A stretch of 64,000 nucleotides of DNA from a bacterium (GTDB lineage Bacteria > Actinomycetota > Acidimicrobiia > Spongiisociales > JAENVV01). The stretch covers positions 1-64,000 of the forward strand of contig JAHEDI010000011.1 of NCBI GenBank assembly GCA_024641305.1. The letters are read 5' to 3'. A program made the position numbers and the translations under genes. This document shows, piece after piece, positions 7,819-16,052 of this stretch. Numbering within the stretch: the stretch's first letter is position 1; the number at the start of each line of letters is the position of its first letter. Below the pieces are notes generated by a model. It saw only the letters and a list, made by a program, of their open reading frames with translations. It had not been told where the DNA came from and did no database searches.

Positions 7819-9870
7819 TTAGACGAACGCTGAGGCGAAGATCAGGCTCACAATTGTCATGACCTTGATGACGATATTCATGGCCGGACCCGAAGTGTCT
7901 TTGAAGGGATCTCCGACGGTGTCGCCAATCACAGCGGCCTTGTGCGCATCCGATCCTTTGCCCCCATAGGCGCCCGCCTCGATGAACTTCTTGGCATTGT
8001 CCCAAGCGCCACCAGCATTGGCCATATAGATCGCCAAAAGGAACCCGGATACGAGTGCGCCTGCCAGGAATCCGCCCAGCGCCTCGACATCGATGAACCC
8101 GATAACGAGCGGGAAGATGACGGCCAGCGAACCAGGGATCACCATCTCTCGCAACGCACCAGTGGTCGCAATATCTACGCACTTGGCGTACTCCGGCTTG
8201 GCCGAAGGGTCGCCATCTCGCAGACCGGCAATCTCACGGAACTGGCGACGGACCTCCTCGATCATGGCGTACGCGGCCCTGGTGACGGCGTCGATCGTCA
8301 TCGCCGAGAACAGGTACGGGAACATGGCACCGAGGAACAGGCCGACGATCGAACCGACGTGAATCAGGTTGATCGAGTCGAGGCCGACCGCCTTGGTAAA
8401 GGTCGAGAACAACGCCAACGAGGTGACCGCCGCCGAGGCGATGGCAAAACCCTTCGCAATGGCCGCAGTCGTGTTACCGAGCGAATCGAGTGCGTCGGTT
8501 GCTTCGCGAACCTCAGGATCGAGATGTGCCATCTCGGCTATACCACCCGCGTTGTCAGCAATCGGGCCGTACGCATCGACGGCGATGGTGATACCCAGGG
8601 TGGCAAGCACGCCGATGGCGGCAATGGCCACACCGTAGATTCCACCATCGGTCGGGAATGCCCAATCACCCGCCGTGTACGCGCCCCAAATGCCGGCGGC
8701 CGTGACCATGACCGAATAGGCCGCCGAGCGTTTGCCCTCGGCGATACCAGCCAGAATCACCGTTGCCGGGCCGGTCTCGGCCTGCTTGGCGATGCCCTTG
8801 ACCTTCTTATAGTGATCGGAGGTAAAGATCTCCGAGATCTTGCCGACCGCAAAACCGACCAGGAGACCAACCACAACGGCCAGCCAAATACCAACCGGTT
8901 TCACGCCATCGATGCCACCGAAAACGAGGTAGGCAAGTCCAAGCACACCGATTCCGGCGGTGACCATGGCGAAGTTGGTTCCGCGGTGGAGAGCGGCCGA
9001 CAGATCGGCGTCCGACTTCGCCTTGACAAGGAACGAGCCGATGATCGAGGCGAACATCCCGAGGGCGGCAACGGCCAGCGGGAAGATGATTGCCGAAACT
9101 TGCAACTCACCGCTGTACACGATCGCCGCAAAAGCGATTGGGGCGACGAGCGAGCCGACATAGGACTCGAACAGATCGGCGCCCATTCCGGCCACGTCGC
9201 CAACGTTGTCACCAACGTTGTCAGCGATGACCGCCGGGTTGCGCGGGTCGTCCTCCGGAATCCCGGCTTCGACTTTGCCGACCAGGTCAGCACCGATGTC
9301 GGCGGCTTTGGTGTAGATGCCGCCTCCGACGCGGGCGAACAAGGCGATCGACGATCCACCGAGTCCAATAGCAGCGACGATTTCGGCAGCCTTGTCGACT
9401 GCCATGCCGTTCACGTTGACGAGGAAGAGCCACACAACTGACACGCCGAGAAGGCCAAGTCCAGCCACGGTGAAGCCCATGACGGCACCACCCCGGAAGG
9501 CGATCGGCAAAGCCGCCACGATGCCACCCGTGCGGGCCGCTTCAGTGGTGCGAGCGTTGGCCGCGGTGGCGATCCGCATTCCGACGAAGCCTGCGCCGAA
9601 CGACAATGACGCACCGAGGATGTAGGCAATCGACCGCTGCCATCCATCTTCGAGCAGCGTGGCGATCAAAATGGCCATGACCGCCACAAAGACCGACACC
9701 CATTGCAGTTCCCGCTTGAGGAACGCCATGGCGCCTTCTCGAATTGCTGCTGCTAGTTCCACCATGCGATCGTTTCCCTGGCTAACCGCGTGAACCTGTC
9801 CCGAATAAACAAAGGCAAGTCCGAGAGCGGCGACACCAGAAACGATCGCCAGAATGACATACGTCGTCAT
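7819..9870 (-). CDS. hppA: Membrane-bound ion-pumping pyrophosphatase, K+-dependent type
   Basis: Hydrolyses pyrophosphate and pumps H+ (or Na+) across the cytoplasmic membrane. The 683 residues contain about 16 membrane helices. The substrate-binding block [18 protein letters not shown] and the following [20 protein letters not shown] segment are intact. The GNTTAA motif has alanine where K+-independent enzymes have lysine, which places it in the K+-dependent group; H+ versus Na+ specificity is not settled by this. AGGAGA seven bases before the ATG supports the start. A TATACT -10 box lies upstream at 9903-9908, and a clear terminator follows. Confidence 0.95.
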   Translation of the reverse strand: MTTYVILAIVSGVAALGLAFVYSGQVHAVSQGNDRMVELAAAIREGAMAFLKRELQWVSVFVAVMAILIATLLEDGWQRSIAYILGASLSFGAGFVGMRIATAANARTTEAARTGGIVAALPIAFRGGAVMGFTVAGLGLLGVSVVWLFLVNVNGMAVDKAAEIVAAIGLGGSSIALFARVGGGIYTKAADIGADLVGKVEAGIPEDDPRNPAVIADNVGDNVGDVAGMGADLFESYVGSLVAPIAFAAIVYSGELQVSAIIFPLAVAALGMFASIIGSFLVKAKSDADLSAALHRGTNFAMVTAGIGVLGLAYLVFGGIDGVKPVGIWLAVVVGLLVGFAVGKISEIFTSDHYKKVKGIAKQAETGPATVILAGIAEGKRSAAYSVMVTAAGIWGAYTAGDWAFPTDGGIYGVAIAAIGVLATLGITIAVDAYGPIADNAGGIAEMAHLDPEVREATDALDSLGNTTAAIAKGFAIASAAVTSLALFSTFTKAVGLDSINLIHVGSIVGLFLGAMFPYLFSAMTIDAVTRAAYAMIEEVRRQFREIAGLRDGDPSAKPEYAKCVDIATTGALREMVIPGSLAVIFPLVIGFIDVEALGGFLAGALVSGFLLAIYMANAGGAWDNAKKFIEAGAYGGKGSDAHKAAVIGDTVGDPFKDTSGPAMNIVIKVMTIVSLIFASAFV

Positions 9871-9902
9871 CGAGCTTCTCCTGTTGTTCGCAAACCGACG
9901 GC

Positions 9903-9908
9903 AGTATA
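9903..9908 (-). promoter_or_regulatory. hppA: Candidate -10 box of hppA
   Basis: TATACT on the minus strand, 33 bases before the hppA ATG and ahead of its AGGAGA ribosome site. No convincing -35 hexamer is visible at the usual distance. Confidence 0.4.
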
Positions 9909-9965
9909 GAGGCGTGAAAACCGGGTTCGGACAGGCGCGCGACCACCGGTAACATCCCGCGCTCT

Positions 9966-11171
9966 ATGAAACACCTCATCGCCCCACTCGCCTTCGTCCT
10001 CGGTGTCGCCGCGTGTGGAAGCACTGCCAATGACACAACAACCACCACCCCGACCCTTCCCACCACGTCGTCAACCCTCGCATCGGAGCCCACCACCACC
10101 GTCGACACGTTCGACGTTGCCATTACGGCGACCGGTCCGGCTGGCCTGATCGAAGCCATATCGGCCGGCTATCGGTATGCAGGCGGCACCGGGCCGCTCC
10201 CATCGGCTACTCCCGGCTTCGCAGAGCACTTGGCCGGAGCCACCACCCGCTCGGGAGATGTCGAAGCCGAATTCGGCCTTGCGGTTGCCGAACTCAGCGA
10301 TGGCTGGGTCGGAGTTGGCGTCTGGCAAGACGACCTTGTTCTGGCTACCTCACCTGACGGCGAAGCCTGGAATCTGGTCGGTGGCCGACTTACAAGCCTG
10401 GGTCTCGCGCCGTATTACGGTGACGAACCCCATCGACTGTTCATCATCGGATCCGATGCCCGTAGCAAAGAAGACCCTGTGAAGCTGCGAGCGGACAGCC
10501 TTCATTTGGTCAATGTCGCACCCGACGGTTCGAGCGCCTCAATCGTTGGATTGCCACGCGACACGTACGTCGAAACTTCCTACGGCGGGAAGACCAAATT
10601 CACGAATGTCATGTCCGGGCGGGGACCCGAGGTCGTCGTCGCAACCGGCACCCTGCTCACGGGACTGGAGTTTGACGGCTACATCGTGACCGGCTTCTCG
10701 GGCTTCACGAAGCTGGTTAACAACTTCGGGGGTTTCGAGATCGACATCCCCTTCGACATGGCTGAGCCGAAGTCCAAGGCATATTTCAGTGCTGGCCGGC
10801 AAATGATCGATGGGTTCCAGGCTCTGGCTTTCGCTCGAAATCGCACTCTGAAAGGGGGCGACTTCACCCGATCCTTTCACCACGGGGTCATCATGCAATG
10901 GGGTCTAGCCTCCGTTATTGGCAAAGGCCCGCTGAACATTCCAACCGACCTGAAGCTGCTTAACGAGTACACGTTCACCAACCTTCCGATTGAAAAGCGT
11001 CTCCTGGTGCTCGCCGCGTTGTTTGAGCTTGACCCGTTTGAGATTCCGAACATCGTCGTCGATGGAACTCCCGGGATGGCAGGAAAGGCATCCGTGGTGT
11101 TCCTGAACGATTCTGCCTTCGACGTGTTCGCCGACCTGGCCGATGGAAGACTCGACGAGACAGGTGAATAA
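9966..11171 (+). CDS. LytR-CpsA-Psr (LCP) family lipoprotein
   Basis: LCP proteins attach glycopolymers to peptidoglycan. The LCP domain (about residues 150-320) shows FIIGSDAR, LHLVNVAPDG, VGLPRDTYV, a glycine-rich NNFGGFEIDIP segment and LAFARNR, whose arginines and aspartates bind the polyprenyl-pyrophosphate headgroup in known members. Instead of the usual membrane helix the N-terminus is a lipoprotein signal with lipobox VAAC (Cys17), followed by a Thr/Ser-rich linker. The 100 residues before the LCP domain are unassigned. It is followed after three bases by a second lipoprotein gene, so the pair form an operon. Confidence 0.82.
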   Translation: MKHLIAPLAFVLGVAACGSTANDTTTTTPTLPTTSSTLASEPTTTVDTFDVAITATGPAGLIEAISAGYRYAGGTGPLPSATPGFAEHLAGATTRSGDVEAEFGLAVAELSDGWVGVGVWQDDLVLATSPDGEAWNLVGGRLTSLGLAPYYGDEPHRLFIIGSDARSKEDPVKLRADSLHLVNVAPDGSSASIVGLPRDTYVETSYGGKTKFTNVMSGRGPEVVVATGTLLTGLEFDGYIVTGFSGFTKLVNNFGGFEIDIPFDMAEPKSKAYFSAGRQMIDGFQALAFARNRTLKGGDFTRSFHHGVIMQWGLASVIGKGPLNIPTDLKLLNEYTFTNLPIEKRLLVLAALFELDPFEIPNIVVDGTPGMAGKASVVFLNDSAFDVFADLADGRLDETGE

Positions 11172-11174
11172 CAA

Positions 11175-12452
11175 ATGACAACGAAAGGTCGCCTGTTCGG
11201 CGCAGCGCTGGGTCTCATACTCCTCGCACCCGCCTGCGCAACATCAGAGGTCTCTGAGCCGGTTCCTACGATCCCATCGATTACGACAATGGCTACATCA
11301 GATACGACGTCGAGTCCGTCCTCGACCACTTCTGGCGTCGGCCCATCGACGGCGACAACCTCCGCGCCCACTTCCACGACGACGACACCTCTCGACCCCT
11401 TGACCGGTTTTGAGGTCGATCTCATCGCCGAGGTTCACCGTCCGGTGGTCGCCGTGCCCGTCCCCGGCAAAGCTGATTTGCTGGTCGTCGACCAGCAAGG
11501 ACAGATCGTCGCCGTAGACGAGAATGGGACGGTTGCCGAGTTTCTTGACCTGACCGACCGGGTGGGTGCCAACGGAATCGAACAGGGTCTCCTTGGTCTC
11601 GCCCTGCATCCCGACTTTGCATCCAATGGACGCTTCTTCGTCTATTACACCGCCCCGGACAACGACAGCCACTTGGTCGAATTCGGCTTGACCGCCGACG
11701 GCCAGGGCGATCGAGACTCGGCCAGAGAGCTGATGTACTTCGAGCAACCAACCGACCGTCACAACGCCGGGACGATTGTCTTCGGACCCGATGGGTATCT
11801 CTGGCTAAGCCTCGGCGAAGGGGGGTCGGCCAGCGAGAACGCCCAGAACCCGGCGACGTTACTCAGCTCGCTTTTGCGTCTGGACGTCGATAGCGGCGAC
11901 CCGTACGGCGTTCCCGCCGACAATCCGTTTGTGGACGATGGTGGCGCCCCTGAGGTCTGGGCGTTCGGGCTCCGCAACCCGTGGAAGTTCTCGATCGACC
12001 CGGTCGAGCGGATGATCTACATCGGCGACGTCGGCCACAGCGACTGGGAAGAAATCGACGTCGTATCCATGGACACCGGAGCGGGCTCGAACTTCGGCTG
12101 GCTCCCGATGGAGGGCACCCATTGTTTCATCAGCGGGTGCGATCCGAGCCTCTACACAGCTCCGATCATTGAGTACTCACACGAAGGCGGCAACTGTTCG
12201 GTCACTGGCGGAGTCGTCTACCGGGGTCGCGCAATCCCCGAGTTCGACGGTCACTACTTCTATGCGGACTGGTGCGGCGGCTGGATCCGCAGCTTCAAGC
12301 TCGTGGACGGAGCCGCCACCGAGATGACCGACTGGTCAGAACAACTCGGCAACGTCGGCCAGGTAACCAGCTTCAGCGCCGACCGCGACGGTGAGCTGCT
12401 CTTCACGACGTGGGACGGGGGCGTGTACCGCCTGGTCCCGGTTCGCGGCTAG
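11175..12452 (+). CDS. Glucose/sorbosone dehydrogenase family lipoprotein (PQQ-type beta-propeller)
   Basis: Six-bladed propeller related to soluble PQQ glucose dehydrogenase and Hhip-like proteins. Motifs include GLLGLALHPDF, the HNAGTIVFGPDGYLW blade, FGLRNPWKFSIDP, YIGDVGHSDWEEID and GGVVYRG. The signal peptide ends in a lipobox PAC (Cys21), and a Thr/Ser/Pro linker (about 25-75) separates anchor and propeller, so the enzyme faces outward. The sugar and cofactor are not proven by sequence. It starts three bases after the LCP lipoprotein stop. A 45-bp palindromic repeat lies 15 bases after its own stop. Confidence 0.85.
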   Translation: MTTKGRLFGAALGLILLAPACATSEVSEPVPTIPSITTMATSDTTSSPSSTTSGVGPSTATTSAPTSTTTTPLDPLTGFEVDLIAEVHRPVVAVPVPGKADLLVVDQQGQIVAVDENGTVAEFLDLTDRVGANGIEQGLLGLALHPDFASNGRFFVYYTAPDNDSHLVEFGLTADGQGDRDSARELMYFEQPTDRHNAGTIVFGPDGYLWLSLGEGGSASENAQNPATLLSSLLRLDVDSGDPYGVPADNPFVDDGGAPEVWAFGLRNPWKFSIDPVERMIYIGDVGHSDWEEIDVVSMDTGAGSNFGWLPMEGTHCFISGCDPSLYTAPIIEYSHEGGNCSVTGGVVYRGRAIPEFDGHYFYADWCGGWIRSFKLVDGAATEMTDWSEQLGNVGQVTSFSADRDGELLFTTWDGGVYRLVPVRG

Positions 12453-12466
12453 CCCCATTCGTTGGT

Positions 12467-12511
12467 CGAGTGTGCATCCAGATTGCCTAACACAATTCGT
12501 AAGCACACTCG
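12467..12511. repeat. 45-bp palindromic repeat, copy A
   Basis: Ends are CGAGTGTGC (12467-12475) and GCACACTCG (12503-12511), a perfect 9-bp inverted repeat. On the minus strand it reads CGAGTGTGCTTACGAAT, 12 variable bases, then TCTGGATGCACACTCG. Copy B (22726-22770) matches it over the outer 17 and 16 bases with one mismatch and has the same total length. It lies in a convergent intergenic gap. Confidence 0.8.
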
Positions 12512-12634
12512 TTTGAGAGCTGATCAAGCCGAAGGACGGCGGACACGAGGTTGCTGATGTGCGACAAATCCGGCCCAACGCTTCTGGCCACTGACGAAAG
12601 CCAGCAGCACAGTGAAGTGGCAAAGGAGGTGAGC
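12512..12634. other. Intergenic sequence with a strong ribosome-binding site
   Basis: After the palindromic repeat there is no recognised gene until AAAGGAGGTGA at 12622-12632, which matches the 16S rRNA tail unusually well and sits three bases before an ATG. Confidence 0.35.
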
Positions 12635-12781
12635 ATGGTCGATCAAGTGCCCTGGGTCCATCCTCGGCGCTGTCAGCGACATGCGGATCACAGGCCGCCC
12701 ACCCGGCGCTCCGACGGAGGCATGGCCGACTCAGGTAAAGGGCCAGGCGACGTCGCAGAACGGCTCATCGATGGCCGGTGA
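12635..12781 (+). CDS. Possible 48-residue small ORF with consensus Shine-Dalgarno
   Basis: Begins MVDQVPWVHPRR, is rich in Arg, Asp and Gly, and shows no membrane segment or known motif. The reason to list it is the near-perfect ribosome-binding site just upstream. It overlaps the 3' end of the opposite-strand MerR gene by about 50 bases, and the composition is not clearly protein-like, so it may be fortuitous. Confidence 0.28.
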   Translation: MVDQVPWVHPRRCQRHADHRPPTRRSDGGMADSGKGPGDVAERLIDGR

Positions 12782-13558
12782 CTCTTGGAGACTGAAGTAG
12801 ACCTCCCGAGGCGATGCCGACGGCGTCTTACCACTACGAGTGATCCAACCATGCACGGCGTCGTAGGCCTGCAGAATGTCGGGGAACTCAAGCTGTCCGA
12901 GAGTGAGTGTCGTGAACGCTTCGCGTCTGCCCGATTCATCTTTGATCGAAAAGCCTGAATCCACGACAATCTCGCCCTCGAACGGGATCGTCACTTCTAC
13001 AGGACCGTTGTTATCGTCGTCGACCTGCCCGTGGTAGATCGCTTCGGGAGCACCAACCACCGATGCTCCCTGGTCGGTGACAGACCCGATGAGAGCCTCG
13101 ATCGAGGATTGGATGTATTCGGGTAGCTCGCTCACATACAGCTCTTTAGTCACGCTTAGTACCTGCCGACCGGGCACAACGCGCACATCGACTTCATAGG
13201 ACATATCGTTTTCCTCTCCTTGTAGATAACCGCGCACATAACTCAGTAACCCGCGGCGCTGACGGAACGCTTCCTCAACCTCAGCCCAATAACGATCCAA
13301 CGCTCGCATGGCCTCATCGGCCTCCATCTCGATGATGGCCGAAATCGAATTGAGCGGCATCCCGAGCCGACGCAGAAGCGCAATGGTCTGTGCATCTCTC
13401 ACCTGCGATTCCGCGTAGTAGCGATAACCCGAGCTCGGATTGACATGAACCGGGTTGAGTAACCCGATTCCGTCGTACAGCCGCAGGGCTTTGAGCGACA
13501 GCCGGGTCCGACTGGCAAAGGCGCCTATGGGCATCAAATCTTCGGCAATGCGATCCAT
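12731..13558 (-). CDS. MerR-family regulator with GyrI-like effector-binding domain
   Basis: N-terminal winged-helix DNA-binding domain (IGAFASRTRLSLKALRLYD, then GYRYY), a dimerisation helix (about 85-120) and a C-terminal GyrI-like ligand-binding domain (about 125-270), the layout of BmrR/TipA-type drug sensors. Such proteins untwist promoters with long spacers when a ligand binds. The ATG at 13558 would start on the first base of the transcript predicted from its own promoter; the ATG at 13534 fits the usual MerR N-terminus better and is the main alternative. It is divergent from the molybdenum hydroxylase subunit. Confidence 0.88.
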   Translation of the reverse strand: MDRIAEDLMPIGAFASRTRLSLKALRLYDGIGLLNPVHVNPSSGYRYYAESQVRDAQTIALLRRLGMPLNSISAIIEMEADEAMRALDRYWAEVEEAFRQRRGLLSYVRGYLQGEENDMSYEVDVRVVPGRQVLSVTKELYVSELPEYIQSSIEALIGSVTDQGASVVGAPEAIYHGQVDDDNNGPVEVTIPFEGEIVVDSGFSIKDESGRREAFTTLTLGQLEFPDILQAYDAVHGWITRSGKTPSASPREVYFSLQESPAIDEPFCDVAWPFT

Positions 13559-13564
13559 TCCGAC

Positions 13565-13595
13565 AAGATACTCCCTCCCCCAACGGCAGAGTCAA
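13565..13595 (-). promoter_or_regulatory. MerR-type promoter with 19-bp spacer
   Basis: On the minus strand TTGACT (plus positions 13590-13595) and TATCTT (13565-13570) are separated by exactly 19 bases, the long spacing typical of MerR-controlled promoters. The spacer is G-rich and framed by ACTC / GAGT in dyad arrangement, as in Bmr-type operators. The predicted start falls at the ATG of the merR gene, so the mRNA may be leaderless and the gene self-regulated. Confidence 0.6.
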
Positions 13596-13725
13596 GGGCA
13601 GTCTCCAAACCGCTCGATGCAAGAACTTTCGGGCCATGGCCACACCACGATTACCACTCCAGCTTGATAGTCGAGGATGTATGGGCACTCCTTCAGGCGC
13701 GGGCGGGGCCGGTAGAGTCCTCGCC

Positions 13726-16008
13726 ATGGCAGGATCGATCATTGGGGCGGCGGTCAAGCGGGTAGAAGACCCGCGCTTCATCAAAGGCCAGGGCACGTAC
13801 GTCGCAAACATGCAGATGGATGGTGCCTTGCACCTGGCGCTGGTCCGCTCCGAAATACCACACGGCCTGATCGGCGAAATCGACACATCGGGCGCGGTGA
13901 ACATGCCCGGGGTCGTAGGCATCTATACCTCGGCCGACCTCGAAATTCCCGATGATGGACCTGACTACGACTTCCTTCCCCACAACAGCGGACGGAAGAT
14001 CCTCGCCAAAGAGGTCGTCCGATTTGTTGGCGAGATTGTCGTGGCCGTGGTGGCCGAAACCGACCAGCAGGCGTTTGATGCGGCCGGTGCCATCTGGGTG
14101 GACTACGACATCCTCCCGTCGGTCGGTACCGTGCCGGCCGCTATCGCCGATGGCGCCCCCCTGGTGTGGCCAGAGGCCGGGTCGAATCAAGTCGCCGACA
14201 TGCAAGATCAGCGGATCCCGCATCTGTTCAAAGGCGCCGATCACATCCTCAAGCACCGGTTCCACAATCAGCGGATCGCGGCGGTTCCCCTGGAGCCAAA
14301 CAACGCCCTCGCCATACCCGACGGCGACGGACTGAAGATCTGGATGGGCAGTCAGCATATCCAGGGCAGCAAGCGAGACCTCGCCAGAGCGACCGGCCTC
14401 GACAAGACGCAGATCCACGCCATCGTCCCCGATATGGGTGGCGGCTTCGGCGCCAAGTTCGTGACCTACCCCGAACAGCGTCTGTGCGCCGTCCTGGCCA
14501 TGAAGCTGCAGCGTCCTGTCCAGTGGCAGGAGCGTCGGACCGAAAACCTCGCTGCCATGTATCACGGGCGGGGCCAGCACCAGGATGTCGAGATCGGATT
14601 CACCGACGACGGGAAGATCGTCGGCCTGCGCCTCACCATCTTCAAGGACCTTGGTGCGTACCCGACCTGGGGAGCCGAAGAGCCCCAGATGACCGTGAAG
14701 ATGGCCAGCGGGGTCTACGACATCCCGAAGATCGAAACCGACATCAAGCTGATCGCCACCAACACAGCACCCACCCATGCCTACCGGGGTGCCGGCCGTC
14801 CAGAAGCAACCGCCATGATCGAACGGACCATGGATCTCGTGGCCGGCGCTCTCAAGATGGACCCGGCCGAGGTGCGACGACACAATTTCATTCCAAACTC
14901 GGCCTTCCCATACACAACGAACGCCGGGCAGAACCCGTTCATCTACGACTCGGGCAACTACGAAGCCACCATGGAGCTGGCGCTGGCCAAAGCCGACTAT
15001 CCGGGATGGCGAGACAAACAAGCTCAACGCCGTGCCAATGGCGATCGCAAGCTGATCGGCATCGGTCTGAGCATCTACGTAGAGATCACCGCCCCGTTTC
15101 TCGGCGGGGAACAATGCAAGGTCGAGGTGCACACCGACGGGACGGTCACCGCCTATTCGGGAACGTCTTCGCACGGCCAGGGCCATGCCACCGCCTATGC
15201 CCAGATCCTGAGCGACCTCATGGGTATCCCCTACACCGATACCCAGTTGGTACAGGGAGACACCCAACTCGTTCCTCGCGGTGGCGGGACCGGTGGGTCG
15301 CGGTCACTGCAACTGGGTGGAAGTGCGGTACTCGGCGCCGGTGAAGCAGTGATCGAGAAGGCCAAAGTCATTGTCGCCAACCAATTGGAGGCAAGCGCAT
15401 CGGACATCGTTGTCACCGACCGGGGAACGCTCGGCGTGGCTGGTGTCCCCGGCGCCGAGATGACCTGGGGCCAGGTGGCCACGATCGTCGTAGATGAGGA
15501 TCCGAACGCGTCGGGTCTCGAGGCGGATTTTCGCTTCGAAACGGAGGGAGCCACGTTCCCGTTTGGCGCTCACGTCTGTGTGGTTGAGGTTGATACCGAG
15601 ACCGGTGAGACTGAGATCCTCAAGATGGTGACCTTCGACGATGCCGGCAACGTCATGAACCCGATTCTCATCCAGGGTCAGGTACACGGTGGAGTCGCCC
15701 AGGGTATTGGACAAGCCCTCATCGAACAGGTGGTGTACGACGACGAAGGATATTTGCTGTCTGGCAACCTGACCTCGTATCTCATCCCCAGCGCAACGGA
15801 CGTACCCGCCATCGACGTGACCAACCCTCAGACCCCAACGCCTCACAACCCGCTCGGGGTCAAGGGCATCGGCGAGGCGGGCACCATCGGGTCAACGCCG
15901 GCGGTACACAACGCCGTGTTGGACGCCATCCGCCACCTGGGCGTCGACCATATCGACATGCCCCTCACTCCGCACCGGATATGGACCGCCCTTCAGGGTG
16001 CGCGCTAG
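13726..16008 (+). CDS. Molybdenum hydroxylase large subunit (xanthine/CO dehydrogenase family), orphan
   Basis: Molybdopterin-cytosine-dinucleotide-binding subunit of the xanthine oxidase family, 760 residues. Visible motifs are GGGFGAK, the substrate loop AYRGAGR near residue 351, the GGGTGGSRS stretch and the C-terminal GIGEAGT with the catalytic glutamate near 715. The loop is AYRGAGR and not the AYRCSFR of form I CO dehydrogenase, so CO oxidation should not be assumed. The ATG at 13726 precedes [15 protein letters not shown], the usual family start. No FAD-binding or 2Fe-2S subunit gene lies next to it, so partners must be encoded elsewhere. It is divergent from the MerR gene. Confidence 0.85.
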   Translation: MAGSIIGAAVKRVEDPRFIKGQGTYVANMQMDGALHLALVRSEIPHGLIGEIDTSGAVNMPGVVGIYTSADLEIPDDGPDYDFLPHNSGRKILAKEVVRFVGEIVVAVVAETDQQAFDAAGAIWVDYDILPSVGTVPAAIADGAPLVWPEAGSNQVADMQDQRIPHLFKGADHILKHRFHNQRIAAVPLEPNNALAIPDGDGLKIWMGSQHIQGSKRDLARATGLDKTQIHAIVPDMGGGFGAKFVTYPEQRLCAVLAMKLQRPVQWQERRTENLAAMYHGRGQHQDVEIGFTDDGKIVGLRLTIFKDLGAYPTWGAEEPQMTVKMASGVYDIPKIETDIKLIATNTAPTHAYRGAGRPEATAMIERTMDLVAGALKMDPAEVRRHNFIPNSAFPYTTNAGQNPFIYDSGNYEATMELALAKADYPGWRDKQAQRRANGDRKLIGIGLSIYVEITAPFLGGEQCKVEVHTDGTVTAYSGTSSHGQGHATAYAQILSDLMGIPYTDTQLVQGDTQLVPRGGGTGGSRSLQLGGSAVLGAGEAVIEKAKVIVANQLEASASDIVVTDRGTLGVAGVPGAEMTWGQVATIVVDEDPNASGLEADFRFETEGATFPFGAHVCVVEVDTETGETEILKMVTFDDAGNVMNPILIQGQVHGGVAQGIGQALIEQVVYDDEGYLLSGNLTSYLIPSATDVPAIDVTNPQTPTPHNPLGVKGIGEAGTIGSTPAVHNAVLDAIRHLGVDHIDMPLTPHRIWTALQGAR

Positions 16009-16052
16009 CTCATTATCGAGTCACCCACTCCGCAGGGCAATGCCGCGGCCGA

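Noticed and set aside
7942..9441. Long open frame (499 codons) antisense to hppA
   Set aside because: Arg/His/Asp-rich translation without domains; it is the mirror of a well-supported pyrophosphatase gene in GC-rich DNA.
13693..15267. 524-codon frame antisense to the molybdenum hydroxylase gene
   Set aside because: No recognisable motif and fully covered by a conserved gene on the other strand.
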